From: Bacteroidales bacterium
Lineage (GTDB): Bacteria; Bacteroidota; Bacteroidia; Bacteroidales; Tenuifilaceae
Assembly (NCBI GenBank): GCA_018056955.1
Contig: JAGPEQ010000002.1
Span: forward strand, 43,420-107,419
Length of the DNA stretch: 64,000 nt
Direction of reading: 5' to 3'
The notes under the pieces were generated by a model. That model had not been told where the DNA came from, made no database searches, and saw only the letters and a program-made list of their open reading frames with translations. The position numbers were made by a program, and so were the translations under genes. This document shows, in pieces, positions 26,086 through 33,865 of the stretch. Every line of letters starts with the position of its first letter. Positions within the stretch are counted from its first letter, which is position 1.

Positions 26086-28059
26086 ATGAGGTTTCTTGCA
26101 TTTATTGCAATTTTACTAGCATATAGCACAATAACAGCGCAGGAAAAGGAGATTGATCTCTACTCCCTCTCATTAGAAGATTTGATAAATATTGAAGTGT
26201 CAATTTCCACCAAAACCAAAGTTGGGCTTAGGGAAACCCCGGGTATTGTAACAATCATTACTAAAGAGGAAATTAAGAGAAGTGGAGCCCGAGATATAAT
26301 CGAGTTGTTTCATCTTTTTGTACCCGGATTTGATTTTGGTGTTGATGTTGAGGGTGTAGTAGGAATGGGAATACGCGGAATTTGGGCGCATGAAGGCAAA
26401 TACCTTTTTATGGTAAATGGCTTTACCATGAACGACGGAATGTTTGCATGCGTTCCATTTGGAAATCACTTTACGCTTGATAATGTTGAAAAAATCGAAA
26501 TTATTCGTGGCCCAGGATCAGCCATATATGGTGGATTTGCCGGACTTGGGGTTGTAAACATAATCACCCGCGATACTTATGAGCTTGGCGGCAAAGTGAC
26601 CTACACCGCCACCCATACCGGAAAACAGTTTAGCCATAACCAGCTCAGCGTTGGCCAAACCATTCATGACAAAGATTTGTTGATGAATATTTCAGCCACC
26701 TATGGTGCAGGCTCCCGAAGCGATAGAGCCTACACTGATTACTACCGGAATAGCAGAGATCTACTAAAAGCAAGCGACACCTATACAAAACAACTAGCAT
26801 TAAAACTTGACTATAAAGGCTTCACAATTCAAACTTTTTTAGATGATTACCTTTACTACCAAATAGATTTGTGGGATGAACTATATAGGGGTACACCAGT
26901 TCATGAGAGTTTTAAAAGCAACTTTGTTGATTTATCGTATAAATTTCAGAGGGCAAATTTAAACGTAATACCTCATATTACCTACGAATGGCAAAAGCCA
27001 TGGCAAGTAAACATTCCAGAAATAAACTACAGCAACAATAAGATATTCCAAAGTCTTACACCCGGCATTAGCACTTACTACAGCAAAAAGACCATACAAT
27101 TTGTTAATGGAATTGAATTTAAAACTGACAGGCTAAGGCTGCCTAGCATGGTTGATACCCTTTATGAAGAAACCTTCAAGAATGGAAAAGATTTGCTATC
27201 ATACACCAATTTTTCGGCATACAGCCAGTTGCTTTGGAACTCAAAATATGTAAACCTAAATTTAGGGGCTCGATACGATTTCTCAAGTGAATTTGGCGAT
27301 GCTTTAACTCCTCGAATTGGATTAACAAAATTGTTTAAACGTTATCACTTCAAGCTGATGGGGAGTAAATCGTTTAGAACGCCTGGTGGCATATTACCCA
27401 ACCGTATTCCAAACGATTTTCCCAAATTATATCCCGAGTCAGGTATTACCTTTGAATTTGAGAGTGGTTTCCTAATATCAAATAATTCGATGATAACCCT
27501 AAACCTATATGACATCACCTTTGAGGATATTATCATATATGGAAAAGATGCTCAATCGGGAGTAGGATACTACAAAAATCAGGGTAAAATTGGAACAAGA
27601 GGGTTGGAAATGGGTTTTAAAATGAATACGAGTAAGGTATTGAGCACCATAAATGTTGCTTACTATTCCAGGAAAAGCTCTGATTCCGACAGCCTATTCA
27701 TGGTACCCGATAAAACAAATCAGTATTTAGCGCTTTCACCATTAAGGATTAATGGGTTAATAAGCTACAAGGTTTCAAACAGAACATCCTTTTCAGTAAC
27801 AGCATCGTACTTTGGGGAGAGGTATTCATACAACTATATTGCTAATAATAACGATATACTTGTTAAGCAAAAGACAAATCTACTGGTAGGGATGAATATG
27901 ATAGTTTCCGATTTCCCATTTAAAAATTTTGAAACCCAACTAATTGCCACAAATCTGTTGGGTTCAGATTTTTACTACTTACAACCCTACAAAGGGGCCC
28001 ATGGGCCACTGCCGGGCCTAGACAGGAGTTTTGGATTTAGAGTGATTTATGAATACTAA
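26086..28059 (+). CDS. TonB-dependent outer-membrane receptor
   Basis: The 657-residue protein has a signal peptide (MRFLAFIAILLAYSTITAQ), a plug domain (ETPGIVTIITKEEIKRSGARDII, then VEKIEIIRGPGSAIYGG with the typical IRGPG/YG block) and a beta barrel ending in an aromatic residue (FRVIYEY). The carboxypeptidase-like N-terminal domain of SusC proteins is absent, so it looks like a siderophore- or vitamin-type receptor of small size. The substrate is unknown. The start is the first ATG after the HAD stop, ahead of a good signal peptide. Confidence 0.9.
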   Translation: MRFLAFIAILLAYSTITAQEKEIDLYSLSLEDLINIEVSISTKTKVGLRETPGIVTIITKEEIKRSGARDIIELFHLFVPGFDFGVDVEGVVGMGIRGIWAHEGKYLFMVNGFTMNDGMFACVPFGNHFTLDNVEKIEIIRGPGSAIYGGFAGLGVVNIITRDTYELGGKVTYTATHTGKQFSHNQLSVGQTIHDKDLLMNISATYGAGSRSDRAYTDYYRNSRDLLKASDTYTKQLALKLDYKGFTIQTFLDDYLYYQIDLWDELYRGTPVHESFKSNFVDLSYKFQRANLNVIPHITYEWQKPWQVNIPEINYSNNKIFQSLTPGISTYYSKKTIQFVNGIEFKTDRLRLPSMVDTLYEETFKNGKDLLSYTNFSAYSQLLWNSKYVNLNLGARYDFSSEFGDALTPRIGLTKLFKRYHFKLMGSKSFRTPGGILPNRIPNDFPKLYPESGITFEFESGFLISNNSMITLNLYDITFEDIIIYGKDAQSGVGYYKNQGKIGTRGLEMGFKMNTSKVLSTINVAYYSRKSSDSDSLFMVPDKTNQYLALSPLRINGLISYKVSNRTSFSVTASYFGERYSYNYIANNNDILVKQKTNLLVGMNMIVSDFPFKNFETQLIATNLLGSDFYYLQPYKGAHGPLPGLDRSFGFRVIYEY

Positions 28060-28061
28060 GA

Positions 28062-28082
28062 AAGCGACTCAGTGAGTCGCTT
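28062..28082. terminator. Hairpin between converging genes
   Basis: A perfect 9-base stem AAGCGACTC / GAGTCGCTT with loop AGT, 3 bases after the receptor stop. The T tail is poor on both strands, so termination is likely but not certain. Confidence 0.6.
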
Positions 28083-28108
28083 CCCCGATAATAATATTTA
28101 CTTTCAAA

Positions 28109-28540
28109 TTATTTTTCACCTTCAGGTTTAACCCCTTCATCGGTTTGGTTTAGAACCTCTAAAAGCTCTTTGCTTTGGAGCAAGTTATACCAACCAATAA
28201 TCTTTTTAATGTCACTTGTGTAAACCCTGTCCCTGTCAAACTCAGGTAAAACCTTTTCAAAGTAGCTTCGAATTTCCTTATCGGCCGATTTGTTATTAAT
28301 GGCTGGGCCTCCGTTTTCAAGCACTTCAATCTTTTTCAGAACATCTTTCAAGGGGATTTCCTCGGTTTGGGTGAATACTGCAATGTCAGCAATTGCACTA
28401 ACCCTAGCTGATGCGGGGATAAGTGTACGTTTGCCGTCGGTAAGCGATTCAACAATTACCCCTTGGCGACCCTGAGAAATGAACCTGAATAACCCTGAAT
28501 ATCCAGATATTGCTAGTAGTTCTTTAAGTTTTACTTCCAT
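28109..28540 (-). CDS. DUF5606-like protein
   Basis: The 143-residue protein begins MEVKLKELLAISGYSGLFRF and has a small beta-rich N-terminal domain (SQGRQGVIVESLTDGKRTLI) followed by helices, as in the Bacteroidota-specific DUF5606 family. No enzymatic motif is visible. It is the last gene of a minus-strand group that also carries coaE and ybbR; function unknown. Confidence 0.8.
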   Translation of the reverse strand: MEVKLKELLAISGYSGLFRFISQGRQGVIVESLTDGKRTLIPASARVSAIADIAVFTQTEEIPLKDVLKKIEVLENGGPAINNKSADKEIRSYFEKVLPEFDRDRVYTSDIKKIIGWYNLLQSKELLEVLNQTDEGVKPEGEK

Positions 28541-28590
28541 AATAAAACGAGTTGTTTGTTAATGCGAAGTTAATTAAAAAATTTAGTAAT

Positions 28591-28887
28591 CTAACTTTTT
28601 TTCAACCTACCATAGTAATACTTTGCCCAAACCAAGTAGAATGTAGCAATAATATTTACCAGATAGTTTAACCATAAAGGCCATTGATACTTTCCGACAA
28701 CCATATCGTTGTAGGCAATATATACAAAAGTAAATAGTACTCCAAATGCCCACATCAGGAGAAAAAGCCAGTTAAAGCTTTGTACATCATGTGTCCGCCA
28801 CGTTTGAACCACTTGAGGTAATACGCCTATACTCAGTATGATATTACCAAACCAGCCCACCGCTTCAATGAAATCAGCTGTATTCAC
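28591..28887 (-). CDS. SemiSWEET / PQ-loop small membrane protein
   Basis: The 98-residue protein has three hydrophobic helices and the PQ motif in IGVLPQVVQTWRTHDVQSFN, as in bacterial SemiSWEET sugar transporters, which work as dimers. The position of PQ in the first helix and the length fit the family. The start codon is GTG at 28887. The transported sugar, if any, is unknown. Confidence 0.82.
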   Translation of the reverse strand: MNTADFIEAVGWFGNIILSIGVLPQVVQTWRTHDVQSFNWLFLLMWAFGVLFTFVYIAYNDMVVGKYQWPLWLNYLVNIIATFYLVWAKYYYGRLKKS

Positions 28888-28899
28888 TGTAGTGTAGAT

Positions 28900-29616
28900 T
28901 TAGTTAAACCCTCGTTCTTTTTTAATCTTCTCATAAGCCTCATTAACCATCTTAAATTTTTGCTCAGCAGCCTGCCTGATATCTTCGCCTAGGTGTTGTA
29001 CTTTATCGGGATGATACTTTATGGCCATTTGCCTGTATGCCTTTTTGATTTCCTCGTTGGTAGCATCGGGTGAAACCTCAAGTATTTTGAAATACTTATC
29101 GGTATCGGGTATAAACATTGCCTTAATGGAACTGAAATCGGCATCGGAAATATCGAGATAGCCAGCAATTTCAATAATTACTTTTAGCTCCTCAGAGCTA
29201 ACAACACCATCGGCCTGCGCTATTCCAAAAAGGAAATGCAACAGCTGTAAGCGTGAATGGTAGTCGACATTCTCCTTAATCTGTAAACAGACATCGCGAA
29301 GCGGAACAGCCTGCTTAAGAATATCGCGAAGCAGAAGAATTGCCTCACGAGCAGCCGCTGGTCCAAAATTGGTATAGAAGTAACTCTTAACATACTCCAG
29401 TTCCGATTTAAGCACCTTGCCATCGGCTTTCATAACTGCCGAGACCAACACAAGTAGGCTTACAATAAAACCATTACGGCTAGTTTCGCCAGTATAAATT
29501 TTAGTGGTTTCCATACTATCGAATATGGAACCAATAGCAAAACCCAGAATGGCACCAATTGGCCCAAAAAGTGCCCATCCTAGCCCACCGGTTATCCACT
29601 TACCGTACTTACCCAT
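28900..29616 (-). CDS. DjlA-like protein with TerB-type and J domains
   Basis: The 238-residue protein starts with a glycine-rich hydrophobic segment ([21 protein letters not shown]), continues with a TerB-like helical domain (about 50-160) and ends with a J domain (about 172-238) carrying the HPD signature in [11 protein letters not shown]. This is the order seen in DjlA co-chaperones. It should stimulate DnaK at the membrane. Its start overlaps the end of coaE by 8 bases. Confidence 0.87.
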   Translation of the reverse strand: MGKYGKWITGGLGWALFGPIGAILGFAIGSIFDSMETTKIYTGETSRNGFIVSLLVLVSAVMKADGKVLKSELEYVKSYFYTNFGPAAAREAILLLRDILKQAVPLRDVCLQIKENVDYHSRLQLLHFLFGIAQADGVVSSEELKVIIEIAGYLDISDADFSSIKAMFIPDTDKYFKILEVSPDATNEEIKKAYRQMAIKYHPDKVQHLGEDIRQAAEQKFKMVNEAYEKIKKERGFN

Positions 29617-30205
29617 TTTTAATTGACGTTAAAATTTGAACAATGCCTAATACCTGTGGTAAAACGAGTTGATTTGAGCTGTTATCAACTATGAAATCGG
29701 CTAGTTTTTTCTTTTGCTCCTCGGGCATTTGTTTTGCCATTCGCGCTCTGACTTCCAATTCTGTAACTCCATCGCGCTCAACAACGCGTTTAATTCTGAG
29801 TTCCTCAGGTGCTGTTACAAGTATAGTTTTGTGAAGTTCACGGAAAATTCCGGTTTCAAATAGTATAGCCGATTCCTTAAAGACTAACCCACTTTTAGCG
29901 TTTTGCAAGCACCATTGCTCAAAACTACGTGCTACGGCCGGATGAATAATACTGTTGAGTTCTTTCAGCAAGGTGTCGTTGGCAAACACTAGCTCGGCAA
30001 CCTTCTTGCGGTTTAGCTTGCCGTTGGGGTAAATGTTGTTACCAAAAAGCCCTTTGACCTTTTCCATAACTTCGGGATCGGTATCAGTAATGGATTTAGC
30101 CACTAAATCGGAATAAAATACAGGATAACCCAAAACCTCAAGGATTTTACAAACCAGAGTTTTACCACTTCCAATACCACCGGTAACACCGACCCTAAGC
30201 AACAT
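29609..30205 (-). CDS. coaE: Dephospho-CoA kinase
   Basis: The 198-residue kinase phosphorylates dephospho-CoA, the last step of coenzyme A synthesis. The P-loop is [11 protein letters not shown] near the N-terminus, followed by [11 protein letters not shown] and the conserved IIHPAV block. Length is normal. Its start overlaps the stop of the YbbR-like gene by one base (TAATG). Confidence 0.95.
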   Translation of the reverse strand: MLLRVGVTGGIGSGKTLVCKILEVLGYPVFYSDLVAKSITDTDPEVMEKVKGLFGNNIYPNGKLNRKKVAELVFANDTLLKELNSIIHPAVARSFEQWCLQNAKSGLVFKESAILFETGIFRELHKTILVTAPEELRIKRVVERDGVTELEVRARMAKQMPEEQKKKLADFIVDNSSNQLVLPQVLGIVQILTSIKNG

Positions 30206-31194
30206 TACTGTTTCTTTTTTACTATAACAAAATCGACCTTACGGGGATCTATCTGAATATTTCCAATAAAATCAGGGTACCTAACAAGCTTCACAATGGC
30301 TTTGCCAGATGATTCCATTACAAGGTCATTGTAATCGCAAATGATTGAAAAATGATCGGGTTTTAAAGCAAAATACTTGCTAACTGCCACGTTACAGGTA
30401 ACGGAAACAGTTTTTGGCGAGAGCATAACCTCATATCCATAAGGGGTATTGATGCAAGAGATTGGCACATTAACCCGCGCCTCGGTAAATTTCTCCACAG
30501 GAATTGAAATACTTACCTCTGAAGGCTTAAAACTTAAGCCCTTTATCGGTTTAATTGGGATGGTTGTATTGATATTATCGTAGATATCCTCGAGGGTCAG
30601 GGGTTGTGTATAAACACAGCTAAGTGTATCGATGATTGAGGCGGGCCCAGTAACCTTTACTACCTTAGGAACAACAGTATAGCTGCCAGCCTGCATATGC
30701 TGTTTGGAGTACGTAATATTCAAATCGGGTTTAACGGGAACTCTTTTTTGAACAACATCGCTCAGGTGGAAGTAAAGTGTATCAGGGCTGACTTCAAGTA
30801 AAGTAAAATCGGTCCCTAGCTGCGAGGTAAAGTTATCCAGTTGTCCTGAAAGAACAACATAGCAATTCCCTTTCACAAAGTCAGCACCTTGAGCAGATAC
30901 TGATAGTGGCTTGTAATATTTAAAAAGCTTATACCTTAACAAATTATACCCCAAAGCCTTTACTCTAAGGGTTACCGTTAGGCTATCGGATGTTAAAGCC
31001 ACCTTAGTTTCTGGCAACTCGGATAAATTTACTTTATAGGTAATGGTTGATACGTACTCATACCTTAACTTAATAAGTAACCAAAGGATTATGGATATAA
31101 CCAGAAAGAAAAGAAACATGTATACACGCTTGTTCAAGCGGATTTTATCGGGCTGGAAAAATTGATTGTATTTTTTTATGGATTGTTGATTCAC
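30205..31194 (-). CDS. YbbR-like domain protein
   Basis: A membrane-anchored protein of 329 residues: one N-terminal transmembrane helix (MFLFFLVISIILWLLIKL) followed by repeated YbbR-like beta domains (YKVNLSELPETKVALTSDSLTVTLRVKALG and similar). The frame is open up to a TTG at 31284, but an intrinsic terminator of yajC ends at about 31292, so a start inside or right next to it is unlikely. The GTG at 31194 gives a short cytoplasmic tail before the helix. In other bacteria YbbR proteins regulate c-di-AMP cyclases; here the partner is unknown. Confidence 0.8.
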   Translation of the reverse strand: MNQQSIKKYNQFFQPDKIRLNKRVYMFLFFLVISIILWLLIKLRYEYVSTITYKVNLSELPETKVALTSDSLTVTLRVKALGYNLLRYKLFKYYKPLSVSAQGADFVKGNCYVVLSGQLDNFTSQLGTDFTLLEVSPDTLYFHLSDVVQKRVPVKPDLNITYSKQHMQAGSYTVVPKVVKVTGPASIIDTLSCVYTQPLTLEDIYDNINTTIPIKPIKGLSFKPSEVSISIPVEKFTEARVNVPISCINTPYGYEVMLSPKTVSVTCNVAVSKYFALKPDHFSIICDYNDLVMESSGKAIVKLVRYPDFIGNIQIDPRKVDFVIVKKKQ

Positions 31195-31291
31195 AGGGAA
31201 TAATTCAATTGATTTTGGAAACCAAAAGTAAATTATCTTGGTAAAAAAACCTAAGGTTGTACTAAAATTATTAGGGGTTATCAAGTTGAAA

Positions 31292-31331
31292 TAAAAAAAG
31301 GATTCAAAGCTTCTCTCAAAACTTTGAATCC
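31292..31331 (-). terminator. Intrinsic terminator of yajC
   Basis: A perfect 10-base stem GGATTCAAAG / CTTTGAATCC (31300-31309 and 31322-31331) with a T run on the minus strand. It separates yajC from the ybbR group and helps place the ybbR start downstream. Confidence 0.85.
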
Positions 31332-31347
31332 CTCGGAAAGAAAATAT

Positions 31348-31662
31348 TTATCGAGTTTGCATATCGGTCACATCACGAATAATAGTACTCTTGGCAACCT
31401 TTACTTCAACATTATCGGCAATTTCAACCAAAACATACTCATCTTTAACCTCGGTAACCTTACCGTAAACACCGCCGGCAATAATCACCTTATCACCTTT
31501 CTTAAGCGACTCCTGAAACTTACGGAGTTCCTTTTGGCGCTTCATTTGAGGCCTAATCATAAAAAAATAAAAAACAACAATGATGAGACCAAACATCAAG
31601 AAGGTCATCAACGGGTTAGCACCCTGCTGGGTTGCTTGAAGTGTAATAAAACTTGTAATCAT
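31348..31662 (-). CDS. yajC: Preprotein translocase subunit YajC
   Basis: The 104-residue protein has one N-terminal transmembrane helix (LMTFLMFGLIIVVFYFFMIRPQMKRQKE) with the family signature FFMIRPQ, and a C-terminal beta domain starting LKKGDKVIIAGGVYGKV. YajC is an accessory subunit of the SecDF complex. It has its own -7 element and terminator. Confidence 0.95.
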   Translation of the reverse strand: MITSFITLQATQQGANPLMTFLMFGLIIVVFYFFMIRPQMKRQKELRKFQESLKKGDKVIIAGGVYGKVTEVKDEYVLVEIADNVEVKVAKSTIIRDVTDMQTR

Positions 31663-31709
31663 AACTTTATCAACTTTAATTAATTAACAATTTCAGGTTT
31701 ATAAACATA

Positions 31710-31717
31710 CAAAGTTA
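31710..31717 (-). promoter_or_regulatory. -7 promoter element for yajC (minus strand)
   Basis: Read on minus the bases are TAACTTTG, fitting TAnnTTTG, 47 bases before the yajC start. No good -33 TTTG is seen. Confidence 0.4.
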
Positions 31718-31734
31718 GTAAAATGTTTTGAAAA

Positions 31735-32148
31735 TTAGGGTACTACATTTGCCTTGAGGGTTACTGACTTTTCACGAATAACCCCATTGGTTCTAAGAGT
31801 AACCGATTTATACTGGGAACCAAACCAGCCTTTACTATCAAAAACCACCTCAACGGATGCCTCCTCGCCGGGTTTAAGAATTCTGCTGGTAACATCAACC
31901 TTTGTGCATCCGCACGATGGGATTATATCCTTAACTACTAGAGGCGCATTACCAGTATTTCTGAAGCGGAACGAGTGCCTAACAATTTCACCGCTGTGTA
32001 TTGTTCCTACATCAAAAAAATCCTCAACATAGGTGAGCTCAGCTAGTTGGGTTGAGTCAGTCTCCTGAGTTGAACCCTGATTGTTATTACTACCACACGA
32101 TATTGCAAATAAAGCGGTAAAACCAAAAAGCAAGCTAGTTATCCTCAT
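31735..32148 (-). CDS. DUF1573 lipoprotein
   Basis: The 137-residue product has a lipoprotein signal (MRITSLLFGFTALFAISCGS) and a DUF1573 domain (FFDVGTIHSGEIVRHSFRFRNTGNAPLVVKDIIPSCGCTKVDV), with the usual CGC motif. The start at 32148 puts the lipobox at the right distance and overlaps the nusB stop by 14 bases, so translation is probably coupled with nusB. Function unknown. Confidence 0.87.
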   Translation of the reverse strand: MRITSLLFGFTALFAISCGSNNNQGSTQETDSTQLAELTYVEDFFDVGTIHSGEIVRHSFRFRNTGNAPLVVKDIIPSCGCTKVDVTSRILKPGEEASVEVVFDSKGWFGSQYKSVTLRTNGVIREKSVTLKANVVP

Positions 32149-33133
32149 CTTCAAATGAATTAATATTTTCGGGTGAAAGACTTTCGTCGTTTTCGCCAAT
32201 CAAGCCCCTACCCTGCTTCTGGATTTGTCCATTCTCCTTCAGGTGAGCGATTACCTTATCGAGAACACCATTTACAAACGAGTTGCTTTGCTCTGTACTA
32301 TAGAACTTGGCTATATCAATATACTCATTCATGCTAACCTTTACAGGGATGGTAGGAAATTCAAGAATTTCAGTGATAGCCATTTCCATAATTGCAATAT
32401 CCATTGCGGCTATGCGGTCAAGCTCCCAGTTAACAGTGAATTTATCAATAAGCTCCAGGTTTTCCTTATGCCTTAAAACCGTTTTGCGAAGCAAACGTTT
32501 AGCAAACTCCTCGTCGTCGGCATTGCTAAAAAGCGACATAACTGGAACCGATGCTGTATTTTCATCAATCTTCTTAATTGTTTTGGCAGCCATGCTGGAA
32601 ACAAACTCGAGGTCATCGTTCCAGTATATGCTTTGCTCCTCAAGGAATGCCTCAAAATCGTCGTTAGCATTTAATATCTTGCTGAGTAGATTAACCAGAA
32701 CTGCTTTATCGTCAGCAAAAGAGTTATGCTCAGCATTCATGTAATCGGAAAAGAAATCCGATGCCACAAAGTGGTTGAAAAGCGATTTGGTTACCTCAGG
32801 GAAATGTTTCCAATTCAAGCGATTATCGTTTGCTTTGGCTTGTAGCTCTTTGCAGGCAGCCAATGCAGCAACTGCTCTGTTCTGAACAAACCGCAGGTTG
32901 GGGTTCAACTCTTCAGGCGACGGGCGGAACTTTTGCTTACCCAGCTCAATTTTTGCCTGGGCATGCTCAACCATATTCTCTGGCAAAAGCAGTAAAAGCA
33001 AGTAAAGATGGTACGATTTTTCAATGCTATGAAACAGCTCGCGCTCTAATGCGCTAAGAGAGTCACCTTCGTTACGGAAGAAGGCAAAAAGAACCTGTAA
33101 GGCCTTGATTCTAATTAAACGACGGTTAATCAT
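32135..33133 (-). CDS. nusB: Transcription antitermination protein NusB (long Bacteroidota form)
   Basis: The 332-residue protein starts MINRRLIRIKALQVLFAFF and carries the NusB helical core in its C-terminal half (WELDRIAAMDIAIMEMAITEILEFPTIPVKVSMNEYIDIAKFYS). NusB in most bacteria is about 140 residues; the long N-terminal insertion is normal in Bacteroidota. It binds the boxA RNA with NusE and supports rRNA transcription. The C-terminal tail is acidic. Confidence 0.93.
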   Translation of the reverse strand: MINRRLIRIKALQVLFAFFRNEGDSLSALERELFHSIEKSYHLYLLLLLLPENMVEHAQAKIELGKQKFRPSPEELNPNLRFVQNRAVAALAACKELQAKANDNRLNWKHFPEVTKSLFNHFVASDFFSDYMNAEHNSFADDKAVLVNLLSKILNANDDFEAFLEEQSIYWNDDLEFVSSMAAKTIKKIDENTASVPVMSLFSNADDEEFAKRLLRKTVLRHKENLELIDKFTVNWELDRIAAMDIAIMEMAITEILEFPTIPVKVSMNEYIDIAKFYSTEQSNSFVNGVLDKVIAHLKENGQIQKQGRGLIGENDESLSPENINSFEDEDN

Positions 33134-33160
33134 TAGTAAGAACGATTTTTTTCACTCCTG

Positions 33161-33168
33161 CAAAGATA
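33161..33168 (-). promoter_or_regulatory. -7 promoter element for nusB (minus strand)
   Basis: Read on minus the bases are TATCTTTG (TAnnTTTG), 27 bases before the nusB start. No clear -33 TTTG is seen. Confidence 0.5.
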
Positions 33169-33281
33169 GAAAGATTAATCCAGTGCAGTGGAATAAATAA
33201 GGTTAATATTTCAAAACAAAACCTTTTGGGTGTTTTTTAATAATTTTTTTAAGTCAATGAACCATGATATGAAGATTTTTT

Positions 33282-33289
33282 TAATTTTG
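33282..33289 (+). promoter_or_regulatory. -7 promoter element TAATTTTG before the PUR-like gene
   Basis: TAATTTTG matches TAnnTTTG and lies 43 bases before the start codon at 33333. Confidence 0.45.
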
Positions 33290-33332
33290 AGCAGTGCAAA
33301 AGTGAAACCCTAACCTAAAAATACTAAGAGCA

Positions 33333-33704
33333 ATGATTGAGGAATTTGATAACACTAACGATTTAGACAAGAACACGAGAGAAGAGGTTTTTTCTCAGGT
33401 AGTGAAGGCCGGAAAAAGAACATATTTCTTTGATGTAAAGGCAACACGCGGCAATGAGTATTACCTTACCATTACGGAGAGTAAAAAACGTATGGGTAAG
33501 GATGGCAAGATGTACTACGAAAAACATAAAATCTTCCTATACAAAGAGGATTTTGAAAAGTTTATCGAAAGCCTGAATAGTGTTTTTGACTACATTAAAG
33601 CTAATCAGGAAATTGTTCCACGTACTGATCATACCGATGAAATGGAACTTTCTGAAGTTGAATCCGATTACTCATCAGTTGACTTTGACGACTTAGGTAA
33701 ATAG
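33333..33704 (+). CDS. PUR-family (DUF3276) nucleic-acid-binding protein
   Basis: The 123-residue protein has a PUR-alpha-like repeat (VFSQVVKAGKRTYFFDVKATRGNEYYLTITESKKR) and an acidic C-terminal tail. It matches the DUF3276 family of Bacteroidota and spirochaetes, relatives of which bind single-stranded DNA or RNA. It is a single-gene unit with its own terminator. Confidence 0.9.
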   Translation: MIEEFDNTNDLDKNTREEVFSQVVKAGKRTYFFDVKATRGNEYYLTITESKKRMGKDGKMYYEKHKIFLYKEDFEKFIESLNSVFDYIKANQEIVPRTDHTDEMELSEVESDYSSVDFDDLGK

Positions 33705-33731
33705 TTTTTTATAACGATTTTCGAACAGTAC

Positions 33732-33757
33732 AGCCATTCAGTAATGAATGGCTTTTT
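33732..33757 (+). terminator. Intrinsic terminator of the PUR-like gene
   Basis: A perfect 9-base stem AGCCATTCA / TGAATGGCT (33732-33740 and 33745-33753) with GTAA loop and a T run. Confidence 0.92.
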
Positions 33758-33790
33758 TACTTAAAATCGATCTAAATAACAGAAAACTCT

Positions 33791-33798
33791 TACATTTG
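33791..33798 (+). promoter_or_regulatory. -7 promoter element TACATTTG before feoAB
   Basis: TACATTTG matches TAnnTTTG, 67 bases before the feoAB start codon. No Fur-box-like palindrome is evident nearby. Confidence 0.45.
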
Positions 33799-33865
33799 TA
33801 AAATTTTAGTAATTCCAAAACTTTTTTGAAACATTGAGGTTTTACTGTTACTGATTTTAAACTAG

